64,000 bases of DNA from Stichopus chloronotus (Eukaryota > Echinodermata > Holothuroidea > Aspidochirotida > Stichopodidae). A model generated the notes under the pieces. It did no database searches. It had not been told where the DNA came from and saw only the letters and a program-made list of their open reading frames with translations. Positions 1 through 11,832 of the stretch are shown here, piece by piece. The stretch is from NCBI GenBank assembly GCA_021234535.1, contig CM037842.1, positions 8,425,361-8,489,360 on the forward strand, in the 5' to 3' direction. Each line of letters begins with the position of its first letter. The stretch's first letter is position 1. The position numbers were made by a program, and so were the translations under genes.

Positions 1-1410
1 CACGTCATCTCTCGGCTACTTCTCTCTCGTATAACCGTTTGTCTCATTCCACATTTAATTATACACACACTTGACGAAACCTTAAGTGCCCCAACCTTTC
101 ACAGGTACCATTCATTGCCATTCTGTATTTCATACCATGTATGATTTCAATAAGATCAATGTTGCTTGGGTGTTTATTTTGGGTATTTTATGTATAATTA
201 TATTGAAATTCAGATTACTTTGTTGCAGTTATTAAGAAAAGATCTGGATTTCATTCACTAGTCGCATAGTGAGACCCTGACTAACATTCTTTGGAATTCT
301 GTTTATATGTTACTGTTTTTGCGATGAAAGCTTTTCAAGTACAAAAATGTTAACCGTTGCACATCACCGTCAGTAGTTCTTTTGTTAGTCCTTTGTATGT
401 AATTGTCTCTTAAATTACAAGCCTTCTGGCTGACACATTGATACGTGATGTTGATATTTTTAAAGAAGCATTGTATGCATCCAGAATGAAACACTTGTAT
501 ACATGTAGAAGGTAATTCTCAATTGTCCTTGAAATAAAGGTTACTGTAGGTAATCCAAAGATATCATAAGGCATACCATGTGAGTCCCTCCCTCCATTTC
601 ATAAATTTTGCATATTTGATCCATTTTGATCTCGATGCTATTGAAAATGAAAATTTGTTCGTAGAACAGTCAATTTTTAATGATTAATTCAGACAATACT
701 TTGAAATGTGCTTTTCATGTCACATGTACTTTCAATTTTGGTCACTGTATGTCAAGACTATTGCAACATTAAAATAAAAATCAATCAGAAAATTATCATG
801 ATTCCTCCAATTATGATGTCAGCAGTATATAATTAATACATTTGGTTTATTATTCAACACAAAATGTTGCATCCACTTGGTGACTCATCGTTTGTAGATC
901 CAAAAGTTGATTAAAAAGACAAAAAAAAGAGTAGACATTAAAATTTGTTACGTCTCATCATTATGGCCAGACTTCTACAGCTCTTTTGGAGTCTTGGCTT
1001 TGTTGTTACATTCGTACAAAATATCATAGTTCCTGTGAATTTCACATCACATGTCACTCTGTGTGTGTATTATCAAATATCCCATTAGAGTTAAAAAAAG
1101 ATGTGTCTCTATTTGAGTTCAGTTTATTGACCCTGAATCACTCATATTCTCTGTTCTTCTGTAATGTTGACTGCTCATTAAATTAATTTTATTCATTAAT
1201 ATTTATTATTCTCTTTCTCTCCCTTCCCATGTTCAATTTCTTTCTGGATTGCTCTGAAATCAGGTGAGCAAGCTCTTTTCATTTTCCAGTTTTCTGTTTT
1301 ATGTGTATGTATCTGTGTGTTTATTGGTGTGCATGTCTGTAGGTTTGTTATTCATTCTTTGTTTCTAAAATCATTTTTCTCCAAAGTGTAAAAGAAACAG
1401 GGTGATCAGT
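1..1410. other. Non-coding, no gene seen
   Basis: AT-rich sequence with frequent stops in all frames. The short ORFs here (for example about 63 codons on the minus strand near 303-494) have no recognisable composition or splice context. The only notable signal is a CAG|GTGAGC junction at 1261-1269, listed separately. Confidence 0.55.
1201..1269 (+). promoter_or_regulatory. Juxtaposed 3' and 5' splice-site motif (possible recursive splice site)
   Basis: A pyrimidine-rich run (about 1211-1250, CTCTTTCTCTCCCTTCCC then TTTCTTTCTGG) contains no AG until CAG at 1261-1263, which is followed at once by GTGAGC. This is the layout of a ratcheting or recursive splice point in a long intron: acceptor and donor with a zero-length exon. 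It could equally be a chance donor. Low confidence without RNA data. Confidence 0.2.
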
Positions 1411-1795
1411 TTCAGTCTTTCTGAGTAACTTGGTTCTTTAGTTCCAATACTGTTTATCGAAATCCAGATAGAGTGCGAAGTCCTCAGGAAGATAGACGTA
1501 TATCCTGAAACACATGCAAGACACACACTAACAGCCACTTACTAACAGTAGTAGTATCAATCTTTCTGACTTGGTTCTTTTCTTACAATGCTGTTTATTG
1601 ACATCCCGAGAAAGTCTTTAGTCCTGAGAAAGATAGTCATATATGTCTTGAAACATGCACACAAGACACACACTTAGCCAACACTAACAGTTACTAACAG
1701 TATATTTCTAACTTGGTTGTGGTTCTTTACTTTCCATACTGTTTTTTTTTTTTTGACATCCAGAGAAAGTATTTAGTCCTTAGATAGACATCTCC
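1411..1795. repeat. Three diverged copies of a ~144-bp tandem repeat
   Basis: Copies begin near 1411, 1552 and 1700. Landmarks recur in order: CTTGGTTCTTT, ACTGTTTAT or similar, a GACATCC/AAATCC AGA block, AGTCCT..GATAGAC, then GACACACAC and ACTAACAG. TTGGTTCTTT recurs at 1430 and 1571 (141 bp), and GGTTCTTT at 1573 and 1721 (148 bp). Copy three carries a 12-bp-plus poly-T insertion and is cut short after TAGATAGACATC. No coding potential. Confidence 0.75.
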
Positions 1796-2119
1796 TTAAA
1801 TACAGGAGAAGGAAAACATCGGGTTTGTAGTTAATTAAGGACAGGTTCAAAGGTACAATGGCATTTAGGAAGTTAGGAGTAGGAGGAGTCGAAAGAAGTC
1901 TTTTGAACTGATTCTCTTCAAAATTTGCTGCATAGTCCATTTCCAATGCAAGACGTTTACCGAGGCTGGCACAGAAACACTGGCCGTCAAATGCTGTGAT
2001 GGGAGAGTCCTGTAATTATGATGACGACAGAGCAACCCAACCCCTACCCCCCGAAGAAAAATGGAGAGTGAGACGGTAAAGTAAAAAAAGGAGAACGTAG
2101 GAAAAAAAAGAAGCAATCT

Positions 2120-2480
2120 GGAGAGCTCCCTCCTTTTCCTCCCATCTCTCCCGTCTCAAATGCAATTACGGCAGAGCGAGGACTGACCATGCCGTCGGAG
2201 AGATCGTTCTCAGAGAGTGGTTTATATGTTCATGCACCAAGCAATAGAAAGAGCCACCTGTCTCTGGCGGCTGAGAGGAGACGGCCAAAGCCAGTCTCCA
2301 TCTCCGCAAACCGATCCGAACGTGTCAATAAAAATAAGAGGAAGTAAAAGAGCCAAGGTTTCTTGCAATATCCCGGTTAACGTCCTGGAGATACCTGGAG
2401 GGTTGTGGAGGGATACTTTTCGAGGACCCCCGGGCACCCCCTCCTGATTGGTTTCCTCCTCTTCTACCTTTGGAGATATT
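2120..2480. other. Complex, GC-richer island without recognisable gene
   Basis: Base composition rises and homopolymers fall away, with several CpG. Both strands have open frames (plus 2217-2447, minus 2222-2485), but neither has convincing protein composition or flanking splice sites. This texture suits a cis-regulatory element or conserved non-coding sequence better than an exon. Ends in a poly-A tract near 2496. Confidence 0.3.
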
Positions 2481-2743
2481 TTCAATAAAAAGTGTAAAAA
2501 AAAAAGAAAAAAAAAAACGTTCTAGGGAAAGCTAGAAATAATTTGTGGTCTTGTCCAAAGGAAAACGAAAAGTGGATTTAGTCGTGAGTTTGAGTGACTA
2601 ATACAGCTTTTGCCTCGTAGTTCAAAGGGTTGTTTTGAAATTGCCACTGTTGAAACCTTTGCGAAGTGTCCAGATGGAGACCTGGTCATTGAGAAGATGA
2701 TGCAAGTCTACAAGCTAACAATGTTTTAATCTGTGGTGATGTC

Positions 2744-2850
2744 GTGGCTAATTGAAGTCGCTGATCCACAACGTCGCTAATCGCCGCTAATTTTGTTTCG
2801 TGCAGCAGCACATGCTAAACAAAGCCCGCAGCCACTGATTATTCATATAA
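2744..2850. promoter_or_regulatory. Cluster of TAAT-core homeodomain-like sites
   Basis: Four TAAT or ATTA cores lie within about 100 bp: GCTAATTG at 2747, GCTAATCG at 2776, GCTAATTT at 2786, and GATTATTCATATAAG near 2837. The central pair is a tandem ~10-bp phrase (CGCTAATCGCCGCTAAT), about one helical turn apart. The island has little low-complexity sequence and adjoins another complex stretch. Homeodomain and POU factors bind such cores. That this is an enhancer is inference. Confidence 0.3.
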
Positions 2851-2910
2851 GCTGACAGTTTACCCTTAAATCTTGTAGCTCAAGGGTCACTTAATTCTTT
2901 CTGAAGTGGA

Positions 2911-3673
2911 AAATATCAGAAACCTGTTTATCTATGGATTGATCTATCATGATTACATAGGAAGGTTCTGTTTTTCTAAGAAAAAAATATTGCACAATCA
3001 ATCAAGTGCTGATGGTTCTTTTCTCCATTTGAAATGTTTGTGAGATAGGAGAGTGGAATGTTTAAGGGGAGAGGGAAAGTTAAGGATAGGTTGAGGAGAA
3101 TGTTTGTGAGAGGCAAAAACAGACTATGTGTTCCCATTTTATACCTGCCTCTTTAAGTACCACAAGTGCATGACTATGGCTGTTTGCTTAAAGTCAATAT
3201 CTTTGTGTTCCTCACGTCACTGTGACACCTCAAATTTGATCGTACACACAGGTCTTTTGTCTGCATGTAACAACATTCTTGTATGTTAGATCTATACAAC
3301 TGGAAGTGGTTCATTTTCTTAGTACTGGTCATTCCACAACATACTGTATCATGTTACATTAATGTAGTACCTAGGAAACATTTGTACCACTAAGGTTGTT
3401 CTGCTCTGTTTAATCGTTTGAAGCCTTGGAGGCGGGATGGAGTTTAGGACGGACTAGGGCATATGAGAATGAAGGATAAGAAAGCTTTTTCTGATGCAAA
3501 CACCTAGTACGTAGACATTTGTTTTTTGTTTACATTGGCATTTTTTTTTTCAGAGAAATTCTGCTTTTATAATGAGTAAATAGTAAACACAAGAGATGTT
3601 ACTTGTATTTTCAAGTAGTGCTTTTAACTTTGTTCATGTTTGTTCATTGTACTATAAGAACAATTAATTTCAC
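2911..3673. other. Non-coding, no gene seen
   Basis: AT-rich intron-like sequence with scattered TAC(A/T)GTA words and a poly-T run near 3541. No exon-like frame, RNA gene or repeat array seen. Confidence 0.55.
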
Positions 3674-4552
3674 ATGTTTACTGTTGCAGTCAATGACTTC
3701 AGTTACACAGACCTATATATATGTTTACACATATTCCTCCATATGTTCACCCTAACGTACATCCATCCAGCCATTCAGCTTTTTGGAGGAAGTCAATCCC
3801 TGATACACATACCTGTAGTTAACAGTAGCATAAGACATCCAAGGAATCACTGTTCCATGTCTCCTATAAGTGAAATAGTGTTCATTGCTTGTTCATTGCT
3901 TGTTCATTCCTTGACAGCACCTGTCAGCTGTCACAAACAGCTTTCTCCTTCCCATACGTATTTTCAAAATGCAGAATGTCCTCCATTTTTTCTCCCTCCC
4001 CCCCTTTCTAAGCTCTCAGTACTGCATGAATTACTCCATCATGTGAAAAAGAAAATCCATTCTGTCTGCATCTCATTGACTGTGTACATTAGCCAGACAA
4101 TGGCGTCTGCTGTGTCGATGGATGCGTACAGGGATGCTCGTACAAATCTTTGCACACAAAATCCTCTGTATCACAAATCCACTCTCTCTGTTTCTACTTT
4201 CCCCAAGTTTTTTTGCCAAACTAGCTTTAATCAAATTCTAATCGGCTTTTTGAGAAATTTTATAGGAAAATCAATGACCAGGCACCAGGTGGAATTGAAG
4301 CCGTGCATGTGCGGTGATCTTCGGTTGCAGTTTCTTAAGCCAATTTGCCGGATTCCATCGCAGGAGAAGAGAATTTCACCAGTTTTCGACTTCTCTCCTC
4401 CTGTCTATTTTTTCCATCACAAAGTTGAGAATTTGACAGAGATATTTGCTTTGCGCTTGGGGCCATCCTTTTTTTTTTGTTATTCCTTGTGTTTCTTCTC
4501 CCAACATTCTTTCCTTTATATCAGTGTCTGTTTTCAAGGGTTTCTGCCATAG
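3674..4552 (+). other. Longest ORF in the window (292 codons), probably not a gene
   Basis: The frame is open for 879 bp from ATG to TAG. The translation is dominated by Ser, Phe, His, Leu, Cys and Ile, with runs such as FFLPPPLSKL and FFFCYSL that follow directly from pyrimidine-rich DNA. Pyrimidine-rich strands have few stop codons, which explains the length. I see no domain, signal peptide or family resemblance. Part of the 3' half (about 4230-4400) is more complex and could be regulatory. A lineage-specific or de novo gene cannot be excluded from sequence alone. Confidence 0.2.
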
Positions 4553-5467
4553 AGTTAGTAAAATACATTCAAGAAAAATAAACCAGAGAGGATAAAAGGG
4601 AACAGACTAAAGAAAAAATGGAAAAAATAGATTCAAGGCCGCTCATGGCCAGCAGTAACCGAGCTGAACATGGTATCATATAAATGTTTTAGTGCTATGA
4701 TGGATTCTTGTAGTTCACTCCTGTAGGATGGCAAGGAAGCATCGAAAAATTTTCCTCTGCCTGCTGCCATAAGTTTGCTCTCAGAAGAGTATCTTTGCAA
4801 GATACTGCAAAGATCTATCAGTGTAAGCAGGAATAAAGAGCACCCATGAGAATTATGATCAGAAAAAAAGGCTTAAAACAATTTGGTTTTTAGCTCAAAC
4901 CCAGGTCTGCCCAAAGCATTGTTCGATATCTCTGTTTAAAGTTATCATTCCCTCGCTGGAGAACAAATTTCTGCCTCTGCCGGTCTACCTGTATTGATAC
5001 TGTAGCTGTGGTGTATTTGTAAAAACCTGTACTTGCATGGGGCCAGAGTGATGATATACATCTTTTTAAGTAAAACCACTTTTCGAAAGGTGGACAGAAA
5101 AATGAACATTTGAGTAGTAAAATCCTAGCAAACTGTAATTTGTGAAATATTCAAGGAACTTCATATTGCAGAAAAATAATTAGTTCTGATTTCTTTAAAC
5201 TTGTCGGAGGTATAGTTAGACCTTAAGTTATAATTTAAATAGAAAATAATTTAAATATCATGGTACATGTTATGAATCAATAAAACTGATTTGCCCGTTC
5301 GTTGTCCTTTTACCTTTTTCCCCCCTTTGTCGTGCCTACTTTGCATTTAACTTTTTTTTTTTTTCTCCCTTCCTATCTTTGAAGATTACCCTCCCTTCTT
5401 CCCCACTCACAAACCCTGTACTGGAGGCTTATCAGTTTTATGCCAGGAGCAACATGTAATTGAATTC
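4553..5467. other. Non-coding, no gene seen
   Basis: AT-rich sequence without an exon-like frame. Poly-T and poly-C runs occur near 5320-5362. Confidence 0.55.
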
Positions 5468-5512
5468 AGAGAGAGAGAGAGAGAGAAAAAAAAAAGAGAG
5501 AGAAAAAAAGAA
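5468..5512. repeat. (GA)n / A-rich microsatellite
   Basis: Uninterrupted AG dinucleotides from 5468 run into A10, then AGAGAGAG and a further A-run. A simple polypurine microsatellite. Confidence 0.85.
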
Positions 5513-8100
5513 ACACATGCCCTAAAAGAAAAACCTTTAATAATGCCCCTAATGGGTTGTTTTCGTGGTATTACAAATTTACAGTAAATATAGTCTAGTG
5601 ATGAAATTCAGTCTTGGCTAGCTAGATGCAGTCAGGTGTTATGATATGCAAGTCAAAATAGTGCTTACATTTTCATGCATTCACCATAGTATTTTTGACC
5701 AAAAAAAAAAAAAAAAACTGTTTTCCACTTGAGAGCTGCATGGAATACAAATGATCACTCCCAATCACGACATTTTGACGTTCAGATCGGTCATTCTAAA
5801 ACATGTATATTGTATTGAAATGTGAATGACGATGCATTATAGAAGCAGAGGAGATACTGGTCATGATGGGTAGTGCGCTCGAAAGGCTCGACTTTCGTCA
5901 CCCACAACATTTGGACATAGAGGGCAGTGTTGTGGAAACCCATACTGTGAGTTATGAAGATAATGACATTACTTGTGTATAGGTGAGTGGGACCGGTAGA
6001 TGCAACTCAGTCGCTGCAAAAAAGTTTCTCCTTGGGCGGCACTGTGCAGACAAGACACAGACTGTAGTTCTCCTGTGGTTCTGTATATATGAACAAACTG
6101 CAGAACAATGATTACTACCTCTCTCACCACAGACAGACAGTAGCATCAAGCAGTGATGGAAGGTGATTATTGTACACGTTGTTGTGAGAGCATTGCACTA
6201 GACCTGTGGAGTGGTGTTGATGTTAGACAAGGGGGCTCAAAATACACGTGGACTACAAGTAGAAACAGAATGGGTGATGACAGGAAGCAACATTGTAAAG
6301 AGAAGCAAAAAAAAGAAAGAGACAAAAAACAAAAAAAAACAGGTAGACAAAAATGCAAGTATGGAAGACGGATAGGCAAGGAGACAGAATCAGTAGCAAC
6401 ACAGACAGATATACAGCTGACACACAGACATACATACATACATACAGACAGGTCTTGTAAAATGCATCAAAAGTGAAGGGTAGCAATTTGAAGGAGTGTA
6501 AGAATGTATTGGGTAACCTTGAGTTGGACCTACAGTAGAGTCTTTCTGGTTTCTCTAACACAGAGTCACGTATTTTTTTTTTTTTACATGCAAGAGCCCT
6601 TTCAAACCTGCGAATGTCAAATTACAAACCTGTTCCGAAAATAAGCGTCCAGGTCTCGATTTGAGAGCTAAGTTCAGTTTTTAATCCAGTCCTCATCGTC
6701 TGGCCAACCCAAAATCAACATGCGCGCGCTTGCTTTCCTCACCTATAGTGTGCCACCGCTCTGCGGTGACTCTGGGTTCAGGGAAACACTGTTCGTCGCT
6801 GCACACGGTGCACAGATTGCCCTCAAATGGCACTTGGCATCTGACGATGGAATTGACGAGTACGCATGGCTGGCGATTCAAACTAGATTTTGGGGTACCG
6901 TATGCCCTAGCGAATTACATTTTTGATTTACTCACGCTTCATGTAAAGTAATGTTACGATTTATAGATGCTTGACCCAGTTCTTTTGACACTCTCTTCTC
7001 TTTCTCCCTGCTCTGGAGGACAGATCATCTTTTTGTCTCTCTTTTGTGTCTTTGTCCTTCCCTCCTCCTTTTTCACTCCATCGACTTTCTGCCCGGTTGT
7101 TTGAAAGTTGGGGAAGCAGGTCTTATACCTGAAGAAGAAAGTTGTGAGCGACTTTTGAAGGCACTCCATGCATGCATTTTAAATGGGAGTGGATAAATTT
7201 TGGGCGAAATTTGCCTACAACTGGAGCAGAGAAATTTTGGCTCAAAGATTCACTTCACTATAATATTGGACAAACTTTTGCCAAGCACTAAAATTGGCAA
7301 AGCTTGATCCACCCTAGATTTAGAAGAATAAGTTCACCTATGTTCATCTTTGAGAAAAACACCTATTACTTAGTTCCACATGATTGGTCAAGCGGCATCT
7401 GAAGTTTGAGTTGAGGTGTCTCTGCTGCGTGGGCGTGAACTGTTTACCGAAAATTGTTTGGGGGAGTGAAGTAAATGTAAAAAATAATATTGGAAGAATG
7501 TAAAAGCTATATGTGATTACGTATTCATTGTGACATAGATTCAGCTGTTACAGCTCAGAGCAAACCCTGTTTTGAAGCCTTTTGGTTTTTTTGCATCTCA
7601 CTCGATCAGCCTCCAATGTTTGTACATGCAGCTGTGCCAGCGAAGTAATTTCTCGACTGTACTTGCACAATACATCTTCAAATGGTAGCTTTCATTGCCT
7701 CTTTTGAAATGCACCCTTCGTGTCTTGTACAGTGTGCTAACTTTTGAAGTGAAATCATGTACCACAGTCCTCTCAGAACATTTATGGTCCAGAAGTGTCC
7801 TGAGCCCATTTGTTTAGATATGTGGACGGTCTTCTGCTTCACTACCACAGCAGTTGTTGGTGGCCGAGGACAGCGATGGCGGAATGTAGCGGCAAATGTG
7901 TGCTCAGCTCATTACCCGGATAACTATACAAATTAGCTTACGATATTTGCAGGGCATCTCGAGAAAATGGTTCTCTCTGCCAACCCACACCGGAGGTGCG
8001 ATCTCTTTGCTCCAAATTGATTACAGTATTGGTTACGTTTATCCTGAGGGGGTCCATTGAAAAAGCCAAAGGAAGAGAAAAGGAGAGTAAAAATTGAACG
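5513..8100. other. Non-coding with one small (ACAT/ACAG)n microsatellite
   Basis: No exon-like frame is convincing. A tetranucleotide microsatellite of CATACATACATACAGACAGG type lies at about 6420-6452. Overlapping plus-strand ORFs at 6720-6951 are open in two frames over a GC-richer patch but lack splice context. The patch at about 7850-8030 has more CpG and looks like non-coding single-copy sequence. Confidence 0.5.
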
Positions 8101-8230
8101 AGAGGCGGATCCGTGATTAGCCGAGAAGATCTTACGTCTTCATCCCGTACGGACGATGACGTACGTCAAAAAGTAGCTGGAGCTGGCGGTCGTGATAGTT
8201 TTTACACATTTAGGGCCAGTGCGGTTAATA
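8101..8230. promoter_or_regulatory. Regulatory-looking island with a CRE palindrome
   Basis: TGACGTACGTCA at 8157-8168 is a perfect 12-bp palindrome holding two CREB/ATF half sites (TGACG and CGTCA). Nearby are a GATTAGCC (Otx/Pitx-like core GATTA) at about 8114 and CpG-rich sequence. The binding motifs are established; function here is inference. Confidence 0.3.
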
Positions 8231-8765
8231 ATTTATTATGGGGAAGAGAAAAATAACTAAATGGATAAATTGAGAGAATGAAGGTGATGAGGAGGAGGAG
8301 GAGGGAGGACTTGGGAAACAGGAATATCTAGGTTGAGATGAAGCCAGGTTGATTCCAGTAACTAGATCATAGAAATTAAGCCGAGGGCTATGAAGGGAAA
8401 ATCTTCAGATCCCCTGGTAAAGTCGCTGTTTATATTTTGAGTTATTTGTTTCTCTTCTTTTTTCTTTATCTACAGTATGTCCCTCAAGTTTTCAGAATAT
8501 ATCCTCTTTGAAGGAGTAGCAATTTATACGCTTGTGACCTGAGTTAGAAAAGGAAGTGCAAAATTTTTGGGGTACATTTGAAGACGTATATATGTATCCA
8601 TTCGTTGGCATGACGGATTGAAAACAAGATTAACGCTAGGCTTTCATGCCAACTGAGAATCTTGTAAGAAAATGAACAGAATAGGAAAGAAATACATGTG
8701 TGAGAGAAATTTAGAGGAAGGGAAACCAGGTGTGCTCTATTGGAGTAGTGACAAACAACCACTGA

Positions 8766-9180
8766 AATTGTCTAATACTTTGATGTTCCTTGAGCTTCAC
8801 CAGTACGCACACACTAACTGTATAATATATTTCAGCATATTGACAGGTTTATTGAGCTGAATTTGTCTAATTCTATGGTATTTGTAGATATTCATCCGTA
8901 GACCCACATACTGACTGTACAGTATTTGTGTATTGAAAGGTGAATTGCTGAATTATGTGTCTAATTCTATGGTATTTGTATCTATTCATCTGCAGACACA
9001 CACTGCAGTAGATATTTGAGTGCATGGGCAGGCATTAGTGAACTTTCATCCATTACTCTCAGGTACTGTATTCATCAGTACACACATAGTGACTGTACAG
9101 CATTGCTTATACATAGTAGTATAACTATTAGGTACAGTGGTTTGTAGATACTCATCTGTAAACAAATTTGCTGTATTTGG
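8766..9180. repeat. Degenerate ~94-bp tandem repeat
   Basis: TGTCTAATTCTATGGTATTTG occurs in closely matching form at 8864 and 8958, each followed by a TATTCATC.G.AGAC phrase (period 94). A more diverged copy begins near 8769 (TTGTCTAATAC...CACACACTAACTGTA). At least one decayed copy follows at 9060-9180 (CATCAGTACACACATAGTGACTGTACAG, then TTTGTAGATACTCATCTG). No coding role evident. Confidence 0.6.
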
Positions 9181-9222
9181 GTATTTAAGGAGTATAGCTT
9201 CACTGGGGTTTCTTCCCCTCAT

Positions 9223-9396
9223 ACCAGTTGGTTATATTTGGTGTTCTCTTTGTACCAGTTGGTTATATTGGTGTTCTCCTTGTACCAGTTGGTTATATTT
9301 GGTGTTGACCCCTTGTATCAGTTGGTTATATTTAGTGCTCCCCTTTAATTGTACCAGCTGGTTATATTTGGTGTTCCCCTTGTACCAGTTGGTTGT
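9223..9396. repeat. ~31-bp tandem repeat, about 5.5 copies
   Basis: The phrase ACCAGTTGGTTATATTTGG followed by TGTTC.CCTTGT recurs starting at 9223, 9254, 9284, 9317, 9353 and 9384. Spacing is 30-36 bp because of small indels. It abuts the 39-bp array directly. Confidence 0.85.
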
Positions 9397-9571
9397 CAGC
9401 TACATCATCATTTCATGCCATTATTGATGGCATGTCATCTTCCTCATGATTTCATGCCATTATTGATGGCATGTCAGCTACATCATGATTTCCTGCCATT
9501 ATTGATGGCATGTCAGCTACATCATCATTTCATGTCATACTTGATGGCATGCCAGCTATATCATTTCATTT
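9397..9571. repeat. 39-bp tandem repeat with internal hairpin, 4.5 copies
   Basis: Units start at 9397, 9436, 9475, 9514 and 9553 (the last partial), exactly 39 bp each. Each full unit contains ATGCCAT-TATTG-ATGGCAT or a close variant, a 7-bp inverted repeat with a 5-nt loop. Because 39 is divisible by three, one plus frame stays open through the array and gives a repeated peptide (MACQLHH.FMPLL). That is a by-product of the period rather than evidence of a gene. Confidence 0.9.
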
Positions 9572-11832
9572 ACTAAAACTCCAGTCCCTCCAAAGCCTTG
9601 CTTGAGTCTAAAGTCTTACAAATGACACAAGATATGTTGCCTTAAAATCTAGTTGCAACATTTAAATCTATTCATCCCTCCATTTGCCTTCGCAAATCCT
9701 GCTATAAACAAATAGAAATGCAGAGACTATTCACTCTTATCTGATTGCAAGTTCCTTGGAAAAAAAAAAAAAAAATGGAAAAGAGCATATCTGCATTAGC
9801 AGGTCATTGCCATCACACGCCCCACCCTGATGTTTCTGGAAAATGACCGCAATAGTTTATAAGTCAAATCCTACGCTATCAGAAGTCCACATTTTTTTAT
9901 CAATCAAATAATATTGTTGAAAGTATCATTACCTGGTGTGCAAATTAATTCAATTTGTTGAGCGGGTTACCCAGCATTACTAGGGACAAGTCTGGGAAAA
10001 CAGGGACCGTGACAGGAGAACTGTTAATAGAGAATGACAACTGCTGAATAAGAGGTTGTATGTTAAAATCTGCAGATGGAAAGAATCAAAATTTTAACTC
10101 AATTTTTGAAAGGTTATATCTCCTTAAAGTAGCCTGGTGTCTCAGGAGGAAGGTTCAAACTTCATACATGTGCCATTGGACTACTGTAAGCTGTTGAATC
10201 AGTCACGGGTAACACAGCGTTTCTTGGCTCTTAAGAGGACAAAATCCCCTTAAAGTATGTCCGGTAACTAGGTCAGATCCTATGGGGGATATAATATAAG
10301 TAGGTGTGGGGAGGGGTTGTGAGAGGGGTGTGTGGTAGAAGAATGTGTGAAGGAGATGAGCCCACTTGCACAGGTGGCATAATTTTAATAATTGATTTAT
10401 TCTTCTCAAAAATTCTAGGGAGGCAAATTTCTGAAGGTGTGGAGGATGGTGAACCAGTACCCCCTTGACTACGGCCTGACACTCTGGCAAGTGTGTCTAC
10501 ATGTTATGTTGCATTTAATTCATGAAGGATAGAATTCTCCTCTCAAGATTTGATTTTATTACAAACCCCCCAAGATTGTGTTTTGGTAAGGAAGGCGGTT
10601 AAAAGTCAGTCTCAGCAAATTTAGGGACGCTAGTCTAAGACGACACAGCATATGTGGTTGCAAAGAGGGGCTTACTGAATGTTTCAGTAACTGTGTAGGT
10701 GAAACTAATTTTTTCACTTGGTCAATTTTGACTTGGTTAATATCCATGGGCCCTGATGTTGCTTTAAGGTGTGTCTTGGACCCCCCTCTGTTCATATAAA
10801 CAGTCTTTACCTTGACCAGGTCAGGTACCTTGAGACCATTAGCCAGCTGTGACAGACAGATGGATGGATGATTGTACATCTTCTGTAGCACATTGGTTAC
10901 TTTCCTTCAAAAAGCAGGACAATGACCTCAACAAATGAAAGGAAAAAAAAAAATGAAAAGAAACAAAACTTGGCTAAAGTATTGTCATGTCTAATTGCTG
11001 CAGAAAATTGAATATCCCAAAAGTTATCAAGCGATAAATACATTCATTTTTTGAGGGTTAAATTGTAGATGAAGACCCATAATTATGCCTCTAAGTTAAA
11101 GAGGCAAAGTTGATGGGGATGTGTAGTGGAAGAGATGTAACATTCATCATTAACCCTATCATGTGATGACCTACATAGTGCACCACCAATGCAATCAGTG
11201 GGTTTGTCTAGAAATGACTTAACATTTTATTGGAGTTTTAATCTTGCCTTTAAAGGGAAAATGACAGTCACCCCAAGCTGAGTTAGTGTACCCCCATAAA
11301 TGCTAATTCATGAGTGGATCCTTTTTGTTATGTGATACTTTATTTTTGTGGTTGGATTGCTTTTTTTTTTAAGCATAGCACCTTGCTTTTTCAGAACTGA
11401 TAGTCAGCAACATCATGGAAAATACGTAAATAACAGAAACGAGAAGAGAATGGAAAGATTTAAGTACAGTGGGGACAACTGCTCATTCCCTTCAACAGTG
11501 GTAAATTAATTACCATCTGTTGAGTAATATATGTGTCCCTGGTGTTGAGAGGGCCACATACTGCCAGTGCATCAGTAATTGTCGTTGCTACGGGAAGGGG
11601 AGTTAAAGGGTGGGGTGGGAAAGAGGGGGTTAATTATGTAGGGAAGAGAAATGGTGGAAGATGTTGCTCAGGTCTCTCACTTTGATCCAATTAAATGTGG
11701 CATTTATAGTCTGTGTCCTTGTCATCAGCAATTTGAAAACTTATTGTGATTCCTTTGCTGAAGGCAGACAAGGAATCTATGCAATGGTGATGGTATGTTT
11801 GTGTGTATGTGTGTGTGTAGGTGATGCCTTGG
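9572..11832. other. Non-coding, no gene seen
   Basis: AT-rich sequence. Minus-strand ORFs at 10203-10490 and 10559-10891 lack splice sites and domain features. A short (GT)n tract lies at about 11800-11820 just before the next array. No RNA gene seen. Confidence 0.5.

Noticed and set aside
9349..9576. ORF encoding a repetitive peptide across the 39-bp array
   Set aside because: The period divisible by three keeps any stop-free unit open; no start context, splice site or homology supports a protein.
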